A stretch of DNA of 64,000 nt from Paratinospora sagittata (Eukaryota; Streptophyta; Magnoliopsida; Ranunculales; Menispermaceae), in assembly GCA_035771175.1 (NCBI GenBank), contig CM069589.1:31111701-31175700 (forward strand), in the 5' to 3' direction. A program made the position numbers and the translations under genes. Shown piece after piece: positions 54,239 through 64,000 of the stretch (positions are counted from its first letter, which is position 1; every line of letters begins with the position of its first letter). The notes beneath the pieces are model-generated. The model made no database searches and was not told the origin of the DNA. It was given only the letters and a program-made list of their open reading frames with translations.

Positions 54239-57200
54239 GTCAGTCTTCCACTCACCCTTTCTTCTTAATTACTTCTTCTAAACTCCTTTCTCTAATCCTC
54301 TCCCAATCTCTATTTCTCTAATTCGTTTTTTGATTTGTGAATGGATTTGAATGTTGGCTTTCGAAAAAATCTTGCTACTCATTTTTATCACAAATTGCCT
54401 AGGCAGTTCTCTAGGTAGTTAGTTGTGGTTTGATTGTGATTTCAAAATATTATGCACTTCTAATATAATATGTGTCTCCAATCTATGAAAATTTCAAGAT
54501 AGATTTGGTTCTAGAGATTGCAAGTAACCGATTGTCAGGTTGCATCCTTCCATGGGGAATTTGGGATTATTGAACCGTTCATCCATCGAACGGAGTCTTT
54601 TTATAAAATTGGGTGAAGTATGTGTAAACTATGTAAACTAATAGTCACGGTAGATGGTTGATATTGTATACATGATTAAATCATACGCCTTTGAGTAGTT
54701 TTGCTGTCCACAGACAAGGCGATGCCCTCCCATCCCTCTTGAGATCATAGGAAAGATGAGATTGCTTTTTTTGAAACATTTTAAAAATGTTTAAAATGAT
54801 ATTTTGAACTTTTTCTTTGATTTTTTACTTTTAATATTTTACATATAAATTAAAGCTAGAAAGACTTGTTTATCTTCAAAATTGACACTTTTTTTTTTTT
54901 TTTGAAAAATTCTTTGTTAAACTTAGCTAATAATGAGAATTATGAGATATCTTTTAATTCGGTAATTTATAAAGATATAAATAATAACACAACCTCATAG
55001 CCTTATTAAGTGCCGTGAGGCACTTCCTCTCTGTCTTTCCAACTCCGCCTATATTCTTCTCATCTACGTGGAGAACTCTTCTTCTTCTTCTTCTAATCCT
55101 CGACGTTATAGTATATTTCGAACAAGTATATGTCAAGGTAGGCAGTAGCTGGAGCATGATTCTAATAAGTTTTGAATTATATGTCACGGAGACAGTAGTT
55201 GTAGTGGTTTCTTATTCAGTAAAGCATGTTGGAAAAGTTTTTAAAAGTTAATAATTCAAGTATAAAAATACCAATTTCAGTTTTTCATACTTTTCCTACC
55301 ACATTTATTAAGTATTGTTCACTTTTAGGCTTCTATTGTTTTATCTATTGAAATTAATCCATCTTCTAAGATTATAATATCAATTTGATCATGAAACTTG
55401 ATCACACAACTTACCTGCAATCATAATTCTTGATATTTTCATATCATGCAATATTTGGTATTGTTTTAGTTATTCATAAAATTCTCACTTTGAACATGAG
55501 GACATTTGCATATATTTACCTTAATGATCACACACACACACACACACAAAAGTTGTTTTTTAAAATGAGTATGAATATGTTAGCATTTACAATTTAATAA
55601 TATCATTTTTTTTTAAATGAAGATTTTTATGTTTTTAAATTTATTAATTTAATCTTTAAATTATATTTTACAGATTGCCCACACATTGCATAGGTTTAAA
55701 AATTTGTTATTCTTAAAGGTTCTAATTTTTGAAAGACCCTTTCTAAGATTTTTACAACTTTCATTAAGACATGAGTTTTAATTTTTAAAACCTTAAAATA
55801 GTAAATATTATATGCAAAAGTATTACGCATAGAAATAATGCAATTCATTTACATTTATTGCCTTTCCATTGTTGAGGACCTGAGGTTAATACCTCGGTAT
55901 TGCCTCGCTTAAATAGAGAAAATTGTCTAGGCATCATCGTAATTCCTTGATAACTCTTATCACTGTATAGTAGGATCATATTGAATTTGAACGATTAGAA
56001 TCCTACTAAGACCAAAAGAGTAATTGTTTTTTCTCATTTTGCTTTTTATACATCCTTAATGTCTAAATAATCTTTAGATTTGTGAATTAAATAAATAATG
56101 GAAATCAAACCACTAACTAATTGGAGAATTGGAGACCTTATTTGCGTGAAACAAAGTCTATTCTTATGCTACCTGCATTGGATGCATATAATGATGGGTG
56201 AATAATTTTCCTATAGGTCATTGTACATTTGTTACTTAATTTTGTTTGATATAATATTTATATATGTGTTCATGGAATAAATTTTACACTATTAGCATGA
56301 ACAATGCAAAAAAGAAAAAAAAAAAAGAAAAAAAAAAAGAAAAAAAAGAGAGAGATCTTGATTTAATGAGCCATAGAAACCTGAATGATTCTTGAACTAT
56401 TACAACTTTACAAGTTACAAAATTTAAGGATTTTTCTCAACTCATTACCAACCTCTTTGAGAAGGTTTCTAAAATGTGCGACAACTATTGGTTGTGATGT
56501 CTTTAGAAAATTAAAACTAAAGGGACTTTGAATTTTGAATTTGAATTAATTAATGTGTCTTAAAAAGCCTTAGTAAGCTCTATAGAAGCTCTCAATTATG
56601 AGTGTCATATAGTTTACTGAATTTAGGTGGCCATCTTCTTAGAAAATCTTGTGTTTTTTTTTGGAACTTTTAAAATGCCCTTTCTTATCACAAGTTATTG
56701 TAATTATTATTGTATATTATAAATTTGTGATCATTTAATGTCTCAAGAGGTTTTTCTTAGCCTTTTTAATCCTAAATCTTGAAAGCACCTTCGATTTTTC
56801 CTTTGTTTCTTTTTTTCCCAATTTAATGATTTTGACAACATTTTTATTTTTGCTGAAACTTTCTCTGGTTAATACTCCTGAAATCAGTTCTTTTTCTTCA
56901 GATGTTACATTTTCTTTCCTTGAGGAAACTAATGAGAATGATCTGGTCCATCTATTTGTCAAAGACACCATATGGCTTTGCTTTGTTATTGTGGTTTTTA
57001 TAATGCGATTCCCATTCTCAAATATGTATTCTACCTTGCAAAATTTGTTCTCACCAAATTTTGACTATTTTATTTAAATGAAAGAGGCAAACTTTCAACC
57101 CTTTGTGACAGCACCCTGGAGTATGGAAATGCCCCAAAACTTCTCCATTGTATATGTTAAATAATATATAGATATGTATATATGTATGTATATACAATTA

Positions 57201-57614
57201 TCATTCTCTTTTCTTGTCAAACTAAAAAACAGTAAATTATGTTCTAGCTAGGGAATAGATGCAAGAGGTCTGTGGAGTTTTTAATATTGGATATCTCCCA
57301 TGTATTTCTACTTTCAATTGGGAAAAGGCTTAGTTGAGTTGAGTAGTTTAGATGCCCGTTTGGAATATAGTGCTTGTGATTCAAAGTTTCTATTCCTGCA
57401 CTTGTACATAAATTATGTTCTTCTAACAAGGGAACAGTTGCAACAGATTCTTTGTGGGTTTTAGTTTGGATATATTCCATATTCTTTACTCTCTCTTTTG
57501 AACACTTCTCTATTTTTTATTTCAGCTGTCATTTTAGCATTCAGTTAATGTGCTTCTAATTTTCTATTCCCGGACTTCTATGATTGTTCTTACTTTGGAC
57601 ATGTTCCTTGGCAG
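54239..57614 (+). other. Candidate 5'UTR intron
   Basis: It starts GTCAGT and ends TTCCTTGGCAG (57604-57614), giving 3.4 kb of AT-rich DNA without credible ORFs. It contains a (CA)10 run (55529-55548), a CT-rich stretch with CTTCTTCTTCTTCTT (55078-55095), and A/G homopolymers (56305-56355). A large first intron in the leader is common in plants. The pairing of this donor and acceptor is inferred. Confidence 0.4.
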
Positions 57615-57837
57615 GATTTTTAACTAGTTGAGTCACTCATGTGGCATCGAAACTCTGTTTGTGGGTGGATACAGTCTGAAGAAGTTCACTATCACATGGA
57701 AGATATATCCAGGAATGTTGGTAGTTAATTTTAGATGATTTAAGCAGAGCCTTTCATCTAACTGGTGATGGCCTGCAGTAGTTTCACCAGTTTTTACATA
57801 TAATTTGTTCTGCATGGGCAGAAAAGAGGTTAAAAAA

Positions 57838-59496
57838 ATGTCAAGGGGCCAAGCTCAAACCAGATCCCAGTCAGGAAAGAGGATTCTGGAGAGATGCAGG
57901 GAGAAAGATGGAGCCAAAAATATGATGTCCTTTGATGTTGACAATGGCAAGTTTAATGATGTAATTATCATTGATATTCCCGAATCCTCTCAAAAAAGAA
58001 TTCAAGGTTCTTCAGTATTTTTGGAACACAAAAAGTATCCATCTAATAATGTTATCAGCATTGATGACGATGAGAGTAGTGATGATGAAAAAAGTGGAGC
58101 TGGTGATGGTGGCCTGGACCATGATAGTGATGGCAATTCAAGCAAGGCATCTTGTCCTGTGTCCAACCAATCATATAATGCAGAAGAATCAGATTGTGAT
58201 GAATGTCAATTCATTCAGGAAACAAATTTCCCGCGAAAATTACCTAATTGCAAGCGGACATACTCTGAAAAGGCATTCTCTATAAATCATTCTGGGAGTA
58301 GTTCCTCTGATAGCGATAGTTCTGACTGTGAGCTAATGGAAGGTTCCGTAGGAAAAATTCGTGAACAGTGGGAAAGGGCTTCTGTTCAGAAAAGGATGTT
58401 TCAGGATATTCGGAATGGTCATTTAGGTTTTGATGGTCAGGCTAGTACATCAGGATGCTTTTCTGATCTTGCTAAAATTTTTGAAGTAGATAACTTAAGT
58501 AAACAAGATGTTGAAGCGTCATTTTGTACTATTTCAAGCACTGAGAATGATGAAAAGCAGAACCATTTTACCTCCTTTGACACTGAAGATGGTATATCAA
58601 CGGATCCTTATTTCAAACATGTAGGGGATGGTCCTTTTGAAGATTTGCATATAAATGTTGACCAGGACAGCCCAAGGCACAGGACTCCGTTGCAGGAAGA
58701 ATTGCAGCCACCACACAGAAATGTTGATAAGCAGGATAATGATAAAACATTCCCTGGTCAGTGTTCGTTTTTGGAGAATGAGTTGCCAAATGAGAGAAGT
58801 GGTAAAAACTGTTTTCAGGACAAGGAGGCAAATGTTTCTACGGAACCTTTTTGCTTAAAGACTCAATCTAGACAAGGGAGACAATTGAACGAGGACAAGT
58901 GTACTGTCCAGGAAGATGGCACTTCTCTGCATGAACGTAGAAGTGAAAATTCAGATGAAACATCGGTTAGTCATATTCCAAGGGATGATGAGAAAGGGAA
59001 TCTTGGGGAGGAATCTTTTAGCACTGAATCATGGAATGCTACAAACTTCGAAAGCACTAGTTTCAAGTACAAGGAGACATCAGATTTGGGAGACTTGCTT
59101 TTCCACAAAAGTCAAGTAAGCGACATGACAAAGATTGATAATGGTACAGATGAACCAGTTTCTGGAAAATCTACCCAAGTGCAGAATGAGAAGGAGATTA
59201 TGCATGAAGAGGTCTATTTTCATGATAGAGAGAAACCACTGCCTGTGGAACCACATTGTTTGAATACTCAACGGGATGAAATCCATTTAACAAATAGAAC
59301 TTGTTCCAAGACTGTAGATGAGCTGTCCCAATCTCAGGATGAGTGCGTTGGTCTGTCAAATGCTGGAAAAGAGGATGAAAAACATAGTATTCAAAACCTC
59401 ATAATTGGGGAAAGGGAAAAATTTAAGCAGACTGAAGAGTACAAACGGGCAGCAGAGGAAGAATGGGCATCTAGGCAGCGGCAGTTGCAAATTCAG
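57838..59496 (+). CDS. Acidic Ser-rich nuclear-type protein, N-terminal exon (possible plant J-domain protein)
   Basis: 553 codons are open from ATG 57838 (AAAAAAATGTCAAGG) to the splice donor CAG|GTTTGT at 59496/59497 (phase 0). An in-frame ATG at 57814 would add eight residues, but TGCATGGGCAG before it also looks like a splice acceptor, so I prefer 57838. The protein has a basic start, a hydrophobic-acidic patch DVIIIDIPES (residues 41-50), a second patch NVISIDDDESSDDE (71-84), a Ser/Asp tract (153-163), GKIREQWERASVQKRMF (172-188), and a long polar region. It ends in a charged helix EREKFKQTEEYKRAAEEEW with RQRQLQIQ. There is no signal peptide or membrane segment. From memory this layout matches the N-terminal part of plant proteins with a C-terminal J domain; that domain is not in the window, so function is not shown. 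Unlike its surroundings the frame has no stops and looks functional. Confidence 0.8.
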
Positions 59497-59893
59497 GTTT
59501 GTCCCCAACTAGTTCAATTTCTTTTGTTACCATGTGAAAATACATCTTCTGAGTCCCCCCTCACAAAGAAAGATTGTTATTAGTTTCCTTTTTCTCTAAG
59601 CATATATATTTTGTTAGTTCCTGCTCTATTTAACTGGCAATGGATTGAAAATGCATAGAAAGAAGAAAAGAGATTCCAAAGAAAGAAACAGGTTGCTTTT
59701 CATTCCCATTGTATACATATCTGCAGAAATGCTTTATTATTAAACGCTTAAAACCAGTATGGAAGTGGAAGTGAGCATGTAGGCTTGGGCATTCAGTACA
59801 ACCATCCTTCAAGGCTTTCCTTTTTACTTGACTTAATTGTCCTTGTATCACACTTCGAGCATGACACTATCAACTGATTGTGGATGTTTTCAT

Positions 59894-60127
59894 AAACAAA
59901 TACTATCTCTCGAGTATTGTGCTTAGTGGGTGGGATTAGTTAAGATATTTAAGGTGTATTTCTATCAGTTCATAAGGAGGGAAATTGTGTTGAGTGTTGA
60001 ATTAGTTTTAAACAAATACTATCTCTTGAGTATTGTGCTTAGTGGGTGAGATTAGTTAAGATATTTAAGGTGTATTTCTATCAGTTCATAAGGAGGGAAA
60101 TTGCGTGGAGTGTTGAAATTAGTTTTG
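59894..60127 (+). repeat. 116 bp tandem duplication
   Basis: Copies 59894-60009 and 60010-60127 both start AAACAAATACTATCTCT and contain GTATTGTGCTTAGTGGGTG and CATAAGGAGGGAAATTG. Only about five differences are seen, so the duplication is fairly recent. Confidence 0.9.
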
Positions 60128-60185
60128 TTCATGTGTGTGTATCGATTCAAGTATAAGTTTAATTTGGCCAGTAGTTTTGTAAAAA

Positions 60186-60260
60186 TAACTCTTGGAAAAG
60201 TTTAAAGAATTATTCAACAATATAACTCTTGGAAAAGCTTAAAGAATTATTTGTAAAGTG
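60186..60260 (+). repeat. Short tandem duplication
   Basis: ATAACTCTTGGAAAAGTTTA.. at 60186 and again at 60222 (AAAAGCTTA), each followed by AAGAATTATT. Two copies of about 37 bp. Confidence 0.8.
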
Positions 60261-60892
60261 TTGAAACATTTTACCATTATTAGAATAATACAGTTAGCAT
60301 TGTATCAGTACCATGTAACTGGTTCTATTAGAAATTCTAGCTTTTGAAGTATCACATGCAAGGCATGTAATTTGGTGACTGAATTTATGATCTGCGTAAT
60401 TTTTGATTACTTTAGGAGTTGATATTCATTCACCAAGTAAATGTTAAATATATCAATATATCATGTTCCATAAAATATTCAACATTAATTTGCATTTTGT
60501 TCTCTTTGGCTGAAAGGAGGGACAATGGATGACTCAAGTGTTCAGATTTCACTAATATAACCAATATGTAATTATTATGTTCTAAGTTTATAGTTAGACT
60601 TGATTTATAGATCATAAACAATATAAGATTTCCTCATCCTAAACTTTGGTGCCAAGTTCTTTAAACTTCTATAACATGACAAATATTTTAGAACATTTCT
60701 AAGTCAAATTGGACTTCACCTAATGAATTTCAAGTTATAAATAACTAAAGTTTAACGTCATAATGAACTTTTCATACTTACTACTAATAAGGAAAGGGCG
60801 TGCAAGAAAACAACCTTACCATTGCTTAGATGGCAACAAAGGATGTATGAGAAATTGGGTCAAGATGCTATGATGGTTCCTTGATTAAAATT

Positions 60893-61483
60893 TAGGGGTG
60901 TGCATGGGTTGGTTAAAGCAAAACCGAACCGAACTTTGATTGATTTAATGTTTCAAAAACCGAAACTGAACCAATCAATCAGCCAAACTGAACCGAACTT
61001 TTTCTGTTTGGTTTGGGTTGATCGGTTTACATTCGTAAATTTAAGAATTATGAATTGTATAACTAATATTAATCTACCTATAAAAACATATTCCATCTCA
61101 AGAATATTATATGTGTTCACTTTTATTAAGGTTAAAATTCAAAATATGATACATATTTAACATGAAGAACGTAAAAAAAAAAATCAACATTCATAAGCAC
61201 AATTCTACAAATTCTTTCGTTGTAAAACATATGCAAGAATGTTAAATAAATAAATAAATAAATAAATAAACAAATGTATATATATACCTCCCAGTTCGGT
61301 TCGGTTCGGTCTAAGTTTGGTTTTGTAATATGTAAACAACAAACCGAACCAAACTGATCGGTTTATAGAAAATAAAAATCGAAAACCGAACCAATTCTCT
61401 TACAAACTGAACCAAACCATACTGATTGCATCGGTTTGGTTTGGTTTGGTTTTTCGATTTTGCCGGTTCGGTGAACACCCCTA
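60893..61483. mobile_element. hAT-type MITE with 8 bp target duplication
   Basis: Terminal inverted repeats TAGGGGTGT (60893) and ACACCCCTA (to 61483) are flanked by TTAAAATT on both sides (60885-60892 and 61484-61491). 591 bp. An 8 bp duplication and TAGGGGTG ends are hAT features. Inside, the arms carry many AACCGAACC / GGTTCGGTT words in opposite orientation, and an AAAT microsatellite lies at 61246-61270. No transposase. Target copies are identical. Confidence 0.85.
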
Positions 61484-62992
61484 TTAAAATTGATGTTGTA
61501 GATTGTATTCCCATTCAAAGGTTTCCACCAATGGGGATGAAGATATCTCACTTGCTTACATGCCTAAGGCTTTAAGTTGTCTTGGACTTCAAGTTTCATT
61601 TGAGTGCTTAATTGAGCCTTAATAAGGGCCGAAACATTAAATAGACATGTATTTGGGTCCTAAAGACTTAGTAAGTGCTAAATACAGATTCGGAGTTTGA
61701 ATGAGATTATGAAGTTTCTATTTAATGAACTTTGTTTCAATTAGAAATTCTACAAATAGAATCTTGGAGTTTTAGTGAGATTAGAAAGTTATATAATTAT
61801 ATTTGAAACTTTGAATTAAAATAGAATTTAGAAGTCCTACGAAATAGAAATTTGAAGTATTGAGTGAGATCACGAGGTTGTTATTTAATGAAGTTGGAAG
61901 GTTTCTGCTTAAAGTTTAAATTGAATGAATAAAGAGGCTCTGAAAGTGGGTATAGTGAGTTTTACCATGATAAGAAGGTTTCTTTTATGTCAAAAGTTGT
62001 TTAGGAAATAAGTTTTGTTTATTTTTTTTTAGGTTTCTAAGTTATGCAAGAATTTTTCTTTTATCTTTTTATTTATTTATTTATTTTTTTGATTCAAGAT
62101 TTTTTCTTTTATCATTTCTTTTAAAAGGTAAGTTGTGGGATTTTAACTGATGACTTCAAGGAATTGCATTCAACTTGTCAAACCATTAAGCTAAAAGTTA
62201 TGCAAGAGTTATTAGAGCTCTAAATCCAAAAACTAGAACAAAATTCTCTCACTCTGTCTTCCTTCTTTTTTTGATTTCTTTAATTTACTTCAAAGTTGTT
62301 GCAGTTCTCTTTTGCTAATTGGATACTTCTTTAAGCTTTTTTCCATGTGTTTTGGTGAGAAAAAGAGTTCAAACTGGTGCAAGGAGTTTTGAAATAAGAT
62401 GGGAAGGATTATCTTGTCACTAGTTATGTTTATCAATTTCTTGGAATTGAATAAGTGGTTAGTATATGATTTATATATTTCAGATCTGATGTTTCTAAGC
62501 ATATAAGCATGAAATATAGTGTTTAGGACTGAATTTTTTTTGTAAACATGCCACAAAGTTACTGATTAAATCTTTGGTCCTAAAGTGATGATTATGGGAC
62601 TGATTAAATCTTTGGTCATATAAGCATGAAATAATAGTTGGTCTCTCTCTCTCTCTTCATTTGAAAAGGGAGTAAGTACAACAGGTGGACGAGACGTTCT
62701 CCCGAACAAATTTACCAACCAGCCAGCACAAAACTCCAACCCCTCAATCACTCACTCAACCTGTACCCCTTAGACAACTTAGAAGCACTAACCCATAAGG
62801 AAGAAACATGAACTGAGAACCCATAGTTTCGCTTTTTAAAACCTTCATGTTCTATGTTCTGAATTTGAGAGCATTGCTTATCAGTTTCTAGGACCCAAAC
62901 TTGTGTAGATTTGTTATGGGTTCATTGTGTTGAACCTTATTTCTTAGATTGATGGCTTTAGGACTGTTTGATTGCCTAAAACACATAGACAA

Positions 62993-63883
62993 GGTTCAAA
63001 TCAACTCAAGAATCGAAAATTCGATTTCGACTTGACTTCGGTCACTTGAAAATTGGAATTAATTCGACATGGAGAATTTTTGTAAAAATTTACTAAATTA
63101 GAGAAGTTTAGAGATTTTTTGCATATATGCTTAAATATCTAGATTTATTGTAGTATAAGCTAAAAATTAATATAAATAAACACTTTTAATACATAAAAAT
63201 ACCAATAAGTGACCTAACAAAATCAATCTTGTTAAGTGGGTTGATGAATTTGAAATGGTGGCTTTTGGTCTTAATTCGTTTTCTTTGTTTTGATATTTAA
63301 TTTTGTGGTGGCTTGCTTCTCGACCTTATACTTTACTAGTTTGAATTCCGCCATACTTAATTTATTAATTTATTATTTAAATGTATTATTTTTTAATCTT
63401 GTTTTATAAGAGTTAACTAAAAGAAGATGGCTTTGGGAACTCTTTTAATTTATTTTAAGTTTTTATCTTATTCCAGCTTTATTTATTTATTTTTTTGCTT
63501 CTTTTTTTCTCTTTTTGGTAAAGCATATCCCATAAACTACATAATTTGTTAGCTTGTTAAATTATATTTTAAAATTTATATTGCTATGTTGGTTGATGAA
63601 GTTGAAAATAATACATAATTATTGATATTTTTTTGTTTTCTATTAATGAAATAACATTTTGTTTTACTTCTCTGTCGAATTTCATCGAATTTTGTTCAAT
63701 TTTATCGAATTTTTGCATTTTTGAATTGAAAAATATAAATTTTATCGAATTTTATTGAATTTTATCGAATTATTTAGGCGAATTTTTGCATTTTTTTTTA
63801 TTTTACATCACTTCGCACTTCGATGGTAAAAAAAAGAAAAATAATTCGTGGAAGTTCGCCGAATTTTGGGTAATTTTTGAACC
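62993..63883. repeat. Candidate inverted-repeat element
   Basis: GGTTCAAA at 62993 and TTTGAACC at 63876-63883 are inverted, each with an AAATTCG word 20-25 bases inside. Between them, units around TTTTATCGAATTT recur (63660-63780). No matching target duplication was found, so the limits are uncertain. Confidence 0.35.
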
Positions 63884-64000
63884 ATGGATCAACTAGATTG
63901 TTTTTAAGGTCCTAGAATCATTAGCTATGGATGAAAAATATTTTTTTTATTACTAAAGCACTTATGTGGAGATATACTACAGCTAGAAGTCTAGAACATC

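Larger units (their letters stand above)
59497..64000 (+). other. Probable intron of the host gene, to window end
   Basis: Reading through the donor would add 28 codons and stop at 59581, an unlikely protein end. No later exon continuing the charged helix is visible in any plus-strand frame up to 64000, so the intron is probably longer than 4.5 kb. It holds tandem repeats, a hAT MITE and other AT-rich repeats. If the gene instead ends here, this is 3' flank. Confidence 0.5.

Noticed and set aside
54019..54321. 100-codon frame as a secreted protein gene
   Set aside because: It has no ATG (starts at TTG), crosses a good splice donor at 54239, and has the CT-rich composition of a plant leader exon.
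55529..55548. (CA)10 run, plus A/G runs at 56305-56355 and CT run at 62642-62657
   Set aside because: Ordinary microsatellites in intron or flank; nothing further supported.
57805..57813. Start of the host protein at TTG 57805
   Set aside because: TTG is not a normal plant start; ATG codons follow in frame at 57814 and 57838.

Overview
The window is nuclear DNA of a flowering plant, most likely a eudicot. It is AT-rich and eukaryotic throughout. It holds Ty1/Copia and Ty3/Gypsy LTR retrotransposons with plant-type primer-binding sites (TGGTATCAGAGC, complementary to initiator Met-tRNA), an Athila-type element, a hAT-type MITE, and one intron-containing host gene. No species is assigned. There are no bacterial genes, CRISPR arrays or recognisable tRNA/rRNA genes.

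Layout. About 1-51415 is a deeply nested retrotransposon cluster. From left to right: (1) a '-' strand fragment of a plant-mobile-domain-like ORF with its own promoter (1-960); (2) a decayed '-' strand Copia element, 'Copia1' (about 970-6587); (3) family A: a '+' LTR with an internal 0.8 kb duplication (6588-9304) and a gag fragment interrupted by an inverted solo LTR with target duplication CTCTG (9402-11361); (4) family C, a gag-only Copia-like element: LTR 11559-13567, gag 13627-14569; (5) a Tekay-like chromovirus (15264-about 22886) carrying an extra ORF between its primer-binding site and gag; (6) an Athila-like element (about 22886-29691) that has lost most of pol; (7) AT-rich DNA; (8) family B, a structurally complete '-' strand gag-only element (30551-41754, target duplication ATTAA) whose 5' LTR holds another family A solo LTR (38093-40013, target duplication CTTTT); (9) the 3' part of a C-type element with a second mobile-domain-like ORF piece, polypurine tract and LTR (41891-45843); (10) two divergent Gypsy LTRs flanking a Gypsy PR-RT fragment (45844-51147); (11) a Copia LTR tail (51148-51415).

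From 51416 the sequence is gene-proximal: decayed DNA repeats, a GC-richer CT-rich segment that looks like a non-coding first exon (about 54019-54238), a probable 3.4 kb 5'UTR intron, and a large coding exon (57838-59496). That exon encodes an acidic, Ser-rich protein ending in a charged helix and a clean splice donor. The next exon is not in the window, so the last 4.5 kb, with its hAT MITE, is probably intron.

How the parts relate. The Copia-type LTRs (A, B, C, Copia1) share two non-coding features. The first is an array of short CpG-containing palindromic boxes in U3. The second is an array of small RNA hairpins in the transcribed leader next to the primer-binding site. The hairpin stems differ between families yet still pair, and the loop is similar (ACCCGTAA-like). 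Families B and C have gag but no recognisable pol, so any past movement would have depended on a partner; the decayed Copia1 has LTR homology to B and is a candidate relative of such a partner. A mobile-domain-like ORF recurs in three different element contexts. The hairpin arrays and the recurring ORF are the best candidates for undescribed biology.
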